A program made the translations under genes and the position numbers. Shown here one piece after another: positions 6,986 to 10,800 of a DNA stretch of 10,800 nt (positions are counted from its first letter, which is position 1; each line of letters opens with the position of its first letter). The stretch is from JAISJU01 sp031555675. GTDB taxonomy: Bacteria > Bacteroidota > Bacteroidia > Bacteroidales > Paludibacteraceae. The DNA lies in NCBI GenBank assembly GCA_031555675.1, contig JAVBUB010000128.1, forward strand, positions 1-10,800, read 5' to 3'. The notes beneath the pieces were generated by a model. That model saw only the letters and a program-made list of their open reading frames with translations. It made no database searches and had not been told where the DNA came from.

Positions 6986-7999
6986 TTATTTGAGTTCTTT
7001 TCTATCTATAGCCTGAATGGAGGTTATGGCAATCATTTTAACAACATCATCAACAGAGCAACCCCTGGACAAATCGTTAACGGGAGCGGCCATTCCTTGC
7101 AGAATAGGGCCGATAGCCTGCGTATTACTCAATCGTTGAACTAATTTATAGGCAATATTTCCGGCTTGCAAATCGGGGAATATAAGAACGTTGGCATGCC
7201 CGGCTATTTTACTTCCGGGAGCTTTATTCTCAGCAACTGAAGGAACAATGGCCGCGTCGGATTGTAATTCACCTTCAATTTTTAAATCGGGAGCCATTTT
7301 CTGCGCCAACCGGGTAGCTTCTTGTACCCTGGTTACCAAATCGTGCTTAGCGCTTCCTTTTGTAGAGAAACTAAGCATCGCAATTTGAGGTTCCATGCGG
7401 GCTATTTTACGAGTTGTTTCACCAGTACAGACTGCTATTTGAGCCAGTTCCATTGATGTAGGGAACGGATTTACCGCACAATCGGCAAAAATCAACAGGC
7501 CGTCATTTCCGTATTCTTTTTTTCCGGTAAACATGAGCATTACACCGGATACAACGCTTATTCCGGGTTTTGTTTTTATGATTTGGAAAGCAGGACGTAA
7601 TACATTGCTGGTAAGATTAATGGCGCCAGCCACTTCTCCGTCGGCATCTCCATTTTTTATCATCAGACAACCTAAATAAAGTGGATTTTCGGCCAAAGAT
7701 GCAGCTTCTTCGATAGTCAGACCTTTATCTTTCCGGAGGTTAAACAGCAATTGTGTATATTCTTGTTGTTTAGGATTTATCTGCGGATCAAAGATAGTTG
7801 CCTCGGATATATGTTGAAGGCCAAAGTTTTTTGCTTTCTCCATAATTTCCTTTTCATTTCCTATCAATGTGATATTAGCCATTTTACGAGACAAAGCCAC
7901 ATCTGCCGCTCTCAACACACGATCTTCCGCACCTTCGGGAAGAACTATTCTCTGAAGATTTTTCTGAGCTTCGGCAATTATATTTTCAATCAAATCCAT
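6986..7999 (-). CDS. pta: Phosphate acetyltransferase (phosphotransacetylase), short form
   Basis: A 337-residue cytoplasmic enzyme interconverting acetyl-CoA and acetyl phosphate in acetate production or assimilation. It is the short class containing only the catalytic PTA_PTB domain, close in size to the Methanosarcina thermophila enzyme (333). Residues known to matter there are present at a constant offset of two: Arg89, Arg135 (SNVLRP), Ser311-Arg312 (VNDLSRG) and Asp318. Other motifs: LPEGAEDRVLRAA (20-32), GDADGEVAGA (117-126), FADCAVNPFPTSMELAQIA (171-189), EGELQSDAA (242-250) and GPILQGMAAPVNDLSRG (297-313). Acetate kinase, the usual partner gene, is not next to it: upstream is divergent proC and downstream is the 127-residue orphan. 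It is driven by a consensus promoter at 8050-8079. Identification is secure; a phosphate butyryltransferase is unlikely given the close Pta motifs. Confidence 0.96.
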   Translation of the reverse strand: MDLIENIIAEAQKNLQRIVLPEGAEDRVLRAADVALSRKMANITLIGNEKEIMEKAKNFGLQHISEATIFDPQINPKQQEYTQLLFNLRKDKGLTIEEAASLAENPLYLGCLMIKNGDADGEVAGAINLTSNVLRPAFQIIKTKPGISVVSGVMLMFTGKKEYGNDGLLIFADCAVNPFPTSMELAQIAVCTGETTRKIARMEPQIAMLSFSTKGSAKHDLVTRVQEATRLAQKMAPDLKIEGELQSDAAIVPSVAENKAPGSKIAGHANVLIFPDLQAGNIAYKLVQRLSNTQAIGPILQGMAAPVNDLSRGCSVDDVVKMIAITSIQAIDRKELK

Positions 8000-8049
8000 T
8001 TACGCTGTTTTTTTTACAATATAAAACATGTAACCACAATAGTATGTTG

Positions 8050-8079
8050 CAAATGTAGATAAAAATATTCACATTGCAA
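8050..8079 (-). promoter_or_regulatory. Consensus Bacteroidetes promoter of pta
   Basis: On the minus strand TTG (8079-8077), exactly 19 bases, then TACATTTG (8057-8050) followed by C. This fits the -33/-7 consensus in both sequence and spacing. Transcription would start near 8043, leaving a leader of about 40 bases before the ATG at 7999. The -33 element lies inside one copy of the 11-bp repeat described at 8070-8127. Confidence 0.8.
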
Positions 8080-8127
8080 TCCTTACATTACAATTTTGCA
8101 TAAATTTTATCAAGTCTACATTACAAT
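8070..8127. repeat. Three copies of an 11-bp motif in the pta-proC spacer
   Basis: TACATTACAAT occurs exactly at 8084-8094 and 8117-8127, and a 9-of-11 variant CACATTGCAAT at 8070-8080. Start-to-start distances are 14 and 33 bases. The first copy covers the -33 element of the pta promoter, so the array is placed like a set of regulator-binding sites. No regulator can be named. Confidence 0.5.
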
Positions 8128-8136
8128 ATCGAATTT

Positions 8137-8164
8137 AACAATTAATAATTAACAATTAATAATT
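8137..8164. repeat. Tandem 14-bp AT-only repeat upstream of proC
   Basis: AACAATTAATAATT is repeated twice head to tail (8137-8150, 8151-8164), followed by a further AAT. The second copy ends 8 bases before the proC -7 box and occupies the place where a -33 element should be. Repeats of this kind are common ahead of Bacteroidetes genes; they may act as an upstream element or bend the DNA. Confidence 0.7.
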
Positions 8165-8172
8165 AATCCATA

Positions 8173-8180
8173 TATCTTTG
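8173..8180 (+). promoter_or_regulatory. -7 box of proC
   Basis: TATCTTTG followed by C is an exact TAnnTTTG match, 24 bases before the ATG at 8205. There is no TTG or TTTG at the normal distance upstream; that position lies in the AT-only tandem repeat. The box contains the TTG at 8178, which argues against translation starting there. Confidence 0.6.
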
Positions 8181-8204
8181 CAAATAAGTTTAAAATTAAA
8201 CAAG

Positions 8205-8990
8205 ATGAAAATAGCCATTATAGGGGCCGGCAATATGGGAGGAGCTATTGCACGGGGACTAACCTCAGGAACAAAAATAGCAGCAAAAGATATTAGTGTA
8301 AGCGATTTGAATGAAAGTGCATTAAATGAGCTTAAATCTTTTAATGCGGACATTAATATTTATAATTCTAATGTTAGTGCTATTAAAAATGCCGACATTA
8401 TTATTTTAGCTCTGAAACCGTGGTTGATTGAGAGCGTAGCCAATGACATTAATGCCGAAATTGACTATTCGAAACAATGTATTGTTTCTGTGGCAGCAGG
8501 AGTTGATTTTTCGCAACTTGTGCAATTTTTCTCTTCGGATGCCATATTATTCAGGGTTATCCCGAATACAGCCATTGAGATATGCCAAAGTCTTTCGGTT
8601 ATTTCTTCCTGTAACAGCAACAAAGAAAAAGAGGATCTAATATTAGATATTTTCAACGAACTGGGCAAATCGATATTGGTGCCCGAAAGTCAGTTAAATG
8701 CCTATATGTCTTTGTCGTCTTGCGGCATTGCATATGCATTCAGGTATATCAGAGCGGCTATGGAAGGAGCTGTGGAAATGGGCATTTACCCAAAAACGGC
8801 GCAAGAGGTTATTTTACAAACATTGCGTGGCGCTGTAGAACTGCTTGAAGCTCACAATAGTCATCCGGAAGTAGAAGTAGACAAGGTTACAACTCCTGGT
8901 GGTATTACCATTAAAGGCTTAAATGAAATGGAAGCCAATGGCTTTACCACCGCAGTTATTAAAGGCTTAAAAGCCAGCCATATTAAATAG
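8205..8990 (+). CDS. proC: Pyrroline-5-carboxylate reductase
   Basis: Final step of proline synthesis: NAD(P)H-dependent reduction of 1-pyrroline-5-carboxylate to L-proline, in the cytoplasm. From the ATG at 8205 the protein has 261 residues, close to E. coli ProC (269). It begins directly with the Rossmann dinucleotide loop MKIAIIGAGNMGGAIARG (G7-x-G-x-x-G12). Then come IILALKPW (66-73), VSVAAGVDF (94-102), RVIPNTA (117-123), and the family signature region DKVTTPGGITIKGLNEME (226-243) with the helical dimerisation domain SSCGIAYAFRYIRAAMEGAV (171-190) before it. A longer frame starting at TTG 8178 is possible but would begin inside the -7 box, so it is rejected. The gene is single, divergent from pta, and convergent with a glycosyltransferase. 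No proA or proB is in the window. Identification is secure. Confidence 0.96.
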   Translation: MKIAIIGAGNMGGAIARGLTSGTKIAAKDISVSDLNESALNELKSFNADINIYNSNVSAIKNADIIILALKPWLIESVANDINAEIDYSKQCIVSVAAGVDFSQLVQFFSSDAILFRVIPNTAIEICQSLSVISSCNSNKEKEDLILDIFNELGKSILVPESQLNAYMSLSSCGIAYAFRYIRAAMEGAVEMGIYPKTAQEVILQTLRGAVELLEAHNSHPEVEVDKVTTPGGITIKGLNEMEANGFTTAVIKGLKASHIK

Positions 8991-9000
8991 TCCTAAAGTA

Positions 9001-9032
9001 TTTCTTAAGTCTCATTTTTGAGGCTTAAGAAA
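9001..9032. terminator. Bidirectional terminator between proC and the glycosyltransferase gene
   Basis: TTTCTTAAGTCTCA (9001-9014) pairs with TGAGGCTTAAGAAA (9019-9032) through 14 bp with one G-U pair and a TTTT loop; A9000-T9033 extends it. It begins 10 bases after the proC stop and ends 1 base before the stop of the convergent glycosyltransferase gene. T runs beyond the arms are short, so strength is uncertain, but position and stem favour a shared terminator. Confidence 0.75.
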
Positions 9033-9033
9033 T

Positions 9034-10170
9034 TTATATTGAATTACATGTCATCAATTTTTCTATTGTTTCCGTCATTCTTTTCCATGAATATTTTTCT
9101 TTTTCAATCCTGACATTTTCAACAAATTCATTTTCCCTATTGTTTTCGAAGAAATCAATCAATGCACTCGCGATTTCATTTTCATTGGCTTCTACTACAT
9201 AGCCTACTTTTTTATCCGGAATAATTTCAGATAATCCTCCTACATTAGTTACCAGCATAGGTCTTTCGAAATGATATGCTATTTGAGTTACGCCACTTTG
9301 TGTAGCTGTTTTATAGGGCTGTACAATAATATCGGCCGCACAAAAATAGGCTGACACCTGATTATCGGGAATAAATTCATTGGCCCAAATAATTTGCCCG
9401 GCCAGATCTAGTTGTTTCTCAAGTTCAAAATAAAAATCTTCATTCCCATAAAATTCTCCGGCAATAATCAATTTTATATTCGAATTTTTGAAATATTTAT
9501 TGACTAATGCTTTTAAAAGCAAGTCCAGCCCTTTATAATCACGGATGAATCCAAAAAACAGCATATAATGATAATCCGGATCTAATCCTAATTTTTCGAT
9601 CGCCTTTTCTTTCGATAGTTTTTTTCCAAAATGGTCATAAAGCGGATGCGGACAATAGGCTTTGGGCTTGTTGGCATCAAAAGAATCAATGTCAGTTAAA
9701 ACCGATCTTGATAAGGTCACAAAAGCATCTACCGAATGTACAAAATAAGATGATAATTTTTTATCGGTAAAATGAGCTTCATGGGGAATCATATTGTGTA
9801 CAATAGAAACAACCGGTATGCTTCTATCTTTACGTATAATTCGGGCAATAGTACCCAGGCAAGGAGCCATAAAAGGCAACCAAAACGGAATAATTACTAA
9901 ATCGGGTTTTTGTTTCCTTACTTTCTTTCCAACTTTTATCCAGTTAAATGGATTAATAGAGTTAACAAAACGTTTTATTACCAAGTTTTCAGGAGGTAAT
10001 TCATTGCTGTATTGTGTTTTTCCCGGGAACAGGAAAGATGGGTATTGCAACGAAAAGGTATAAATGTCGACATCATGCCCTTGAGAAAGATATTCGTTAG
10101 CCAACCGTTCATTAAATGCGGCCAAACCTCCCCGATAAGGATAAGCTGTTCCGATAATGATTATTTTCAT
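9034..10170 (-). CDS. GT4-family glycosyltransferase, likely in surface polysaccharide synthesis
   Basis: A 378-residue GT-B fold enzyme. The N-terminal acceptor half starts MKIIIIGTAYPYRGGLAAFNERL, with the glycine-rich loop after the first strand, and contains SIVHNMIPHE (122-131). The C-terminal nucleotide-sugar half (Glycos_transf_1) has MLFFGFIRDYKGLDLLLKAL (203-222), KLIIAGEF (233-240), ADIIVQPYKTATQSG (279-293) and PMLVTNVGGLSEII (304-317). Where many GT4 enzymes have E-x7-E, this one has YKTATQSGVTQIAYHF; lacking the first Glu is a known variation. There is no membrane segment; it probably works at the inner face of the cytoplasmic membrane on a lipid-linked acceptor. Donor and acceptor sugars cannot be read from sequence. 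It is divergent from a Wzz-like gene, which supports a role in exopolysaccharide or O-antigen assembly. The start ATG at 10170 precedes the first strand directly, as expected. Confidence 0.92.
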   Translation of the reverse strand: MKIIIIGTAYPYRGGLAAFNERLANEYLSQGHDVDIYTFSLQYPSFLFPGKTQYSNELPPENLVIKRFVNSINPFNWIKVGKKVRKQKPDLVIIPFWLPFMAPCLGTIARIIRKDRSIPVVSIVHNMIPHEAHFTDKKLSSYFVHSVDAFVTLSRSVLTDIDSFDANKPKAYCPHPLYDHFGKKLSKEKAIEKLGLDPDYHYMLFFGFIRDYKGLDLLLKALVNKYFKNSNIKLIIAGEFYGNEDFYFELEKQLDLAGQIIWANEFIPDNQVSAYFCAADIIVQPYKTATQSGVTQIAYHFERPMLVTNVGGLSEIIPDKKVGYVVEANENEIASALIDFFENNRENEFVENVRIEKEKYSWKRMTETIEKLMTCNSI

Positions 10171-10183
10171 TTATTTTTTTACG

Positions 10184-10191
10184 CAAAAATA
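10184..10191 (-). promoter_or_regulatory. -7 box of the glycosyltransferase gene
   Basis: On the minus strand this reads TATTTTTG followed by C, an exact TAnnTTTG match 13 bases ahead of the ATG at 10170. At 19-base spacing the -33 position is TAGG, a poor match, so activity may be low or activator-dependent. The leader would be very short. Confidence 0.5.
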
Positions 10192-10319
10192 AATAAAAGT
10201 TATAATCTTACCTATAGCATTGGTTATTTTATATAAAACAACAGAAAATGATTAAGATTGGCTCTCTATTTTAATTTAATACAAAAATTTCAAAATAGCT
10301 TATATTAAATTCTGATTGA

Positions 10320-10350
10320 CAGCTCCTTTTTGTTAAAAAAAAAGGAGCTG
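10320..10350. repeat. Perfect palindrome touching the -33 element of the right-edge gene
   Basis: CAGCTCCTTTTT (10320-10331) and its exact complement AAAAAGGAGCTG (10339-10350) flank a 7-base spacer. The GC part is outside and the A/T part inside, the reverse of an intrinsic terminator, and neither side has a good T-tract. It lies between divergent genes and ends immediately before the TTTG at 10351, so a regulator-binding site is a better explanation than termination. Confidence 0.75.
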
Positions 10351-10381
10351 TTTGTGATATTCAATAAAATTTATACTTTTG
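10351..10381 (+). promoter_or_regulatory. Consensus Bacteroidetes promoter of the Wzz-like gene
   Basis: TTTG at 10351-10354, 19 bases, then TACTTTTG at 10374-10381 followed by C: a full match to TTTG-N19-TAnnTTTG. The start codon at 10405 is 23 bases after the -7 box, leaving a leader of about 15-18 bases. Confidence 0.8.
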
Positions 10382-10404
10382 CATAAATTTTACACCTTAA
10401 TAAC

Positions 10405-10800
10405 ATGGCATCTGAAAAACAAGAATTAGATTTGATAGATATCGTTAAAGATTTTTTCGTATGGATAAAGAACTTGACAAATAAAATTTGGAATGGACTC
10501 CTGAGTTTTATTCGATTTTCTTTTCAACAAATAAAAATACTTATTATCTTCTTTATTTTAGGGATCGGAGCTGGTACCATAGCCTCTTTGTCTTATTTCA
10601 GAGTATATAAATCGGATTTAATACTTCGGATGAATGTTTCGGATGCTTATACTTTCTATGGTTACACTAAATCATTAGATGCACAAGTTGTAAGTGATGA
10701 ACCTTTAGCAATTAAATTAAGCATCCCCGATTCTATCGCTAATTCTATTGTCAGTATAAAACCTCATTATGTAATTGATAATTTATGCAATGGAACCCCG
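10405..10800 (+). CDS. Membrane protein, probably Wzz-like polysaccharide chain-length factor, 3' end outside window
   Basis: The ATG at 10405 opens 132 codons to the right edge, so only the N-terminus is visible. Seen: a charged cytoplasmic start (MASEKQELDLIDIVKDFFVW), an amphipathic or juxtamembrane part (residues 21-42), one strong hydrophobic segment IKILIIFFILGIGAGTIASL (43-62), then SYFRVYKSDLILRMNVSDAY, followed by a probably periplasmic part with SLDAQVVSDEPLAIKLSIP. An acidic LIDI lead, a single N-terminal membrane helix and a Y-x-S-x-L-x-L-R strand just after it match the layout of Wzz/Etk N-terminal domains in Bacteroidetes. The identification rests on layout and on the divergent glycosyltransferase, not on a decisive motif, and the second membrane helix expected of Wzz proteins lies outside the window. 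An unrelated single-pass membrane protein is the alternative. Confidence 0.7.
   Translation, partial: MASEKQELDLIDIVKDFFVWIKNLTNKIWNGLLSFIRFSFQQIKILIIFFILGIGAGTIASLSYFRVYKSDLILRMNVSDAYTFYGYTKSLDAQVVSDEPLAIKLSIPDSIANSIVSIKPHYVIDNLCNGTP

Noticed and set aside
8137..8164. CRISPR or VNTR array
   Set aside because: Only two short AT-only copies with no spacers.
8178..8204. Extension of proC to a TTG codon, adding nine residues
   Set aside because: The TTG is part of the TATCTTTG promoter box, while the ATG at 8205 starts exactly at the first strand of the Rossmann fold.
9034..10170. Inactive glycosyltransferase because the first Glu of the E-x7-E motif is missing
   Set aside because: That motif varies within GT4; the remaining donor-site motifs are intact and there is no frameshift.
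10320..10350. Intrinsic terminator
   Set aside because: Both flanking genes point away from it, the GC pairs are at the base with A/T inside, and no T-tract follows on either strand.

Overview
The window looks like a chromosomal stretch from a member of the Bacteroidota, most likely the order Bacteroidales. The DNA is AT-rich and the genes lack Shine-Dalgarno sequences. Several upstream regions carry the Bacteroidetes-type promoter (TTTG or TTG, 19 bases, TAnnTTTG). MutS, threonine synthase and the secreted proteins read like Bacteroidales proteins. Species cannot be decided from the sequence alone.

Layout from left to right. (1) 1-637, minus strand: 5' part of a class I SAM-dependent methyltransferase, cut by the left edge. 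(2) 869-2270, plus strand: a two-gene unit with a small lipoprotein that has a candidate surface-export signal, then an outer-membrane beta-barrel protein, closed by a strong hairpin at 2291-2324. (3) 2342-7999, minus strand, transcribed pta -> 127-residue orphan -> mutS -> thrC. These are housekeeping genes (acetate metabolism, mismatch repair, threonine synthesis) on one strand, separated by gaps of about 75-130 bases. The mutS-thrC gap is almost entirely a 33-bp-arm inverted repeat. (4) 8205-8990, plus strand: proC, divergent from pta, with a repeat-rich promoter region between them. (5) 9034-10170, minus strand: a GT4 glycosyltransferase, convergent with proC across a shared hairpin. (6) 10405 to the right edge, plus strand: start of a membrane protein that resembles polysaccharide chain-length (Wzz-like) proteins, with a textbook promoter. 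The glycosyltransferase and this gene suggest that an exopolysaccharide or O-antigen locus begins at the right edge.

Most of the window is conserved core metabolism and repair. The less explained parts are the lipoprotein/beta-barrel pair, the orphan gene between pta and mutS, the large inverted repeat between mutS and thrC, a perfect palindrome touching the -33 element of the right-edge gene, and a triplet of 11-bp repeats upstream of pta. I saw no tRNA, rRNA, CRISPR array, transposase or phage gene. I did not find a convincing new defence or mobile system; the candidates below are ranked modestly for that reason.
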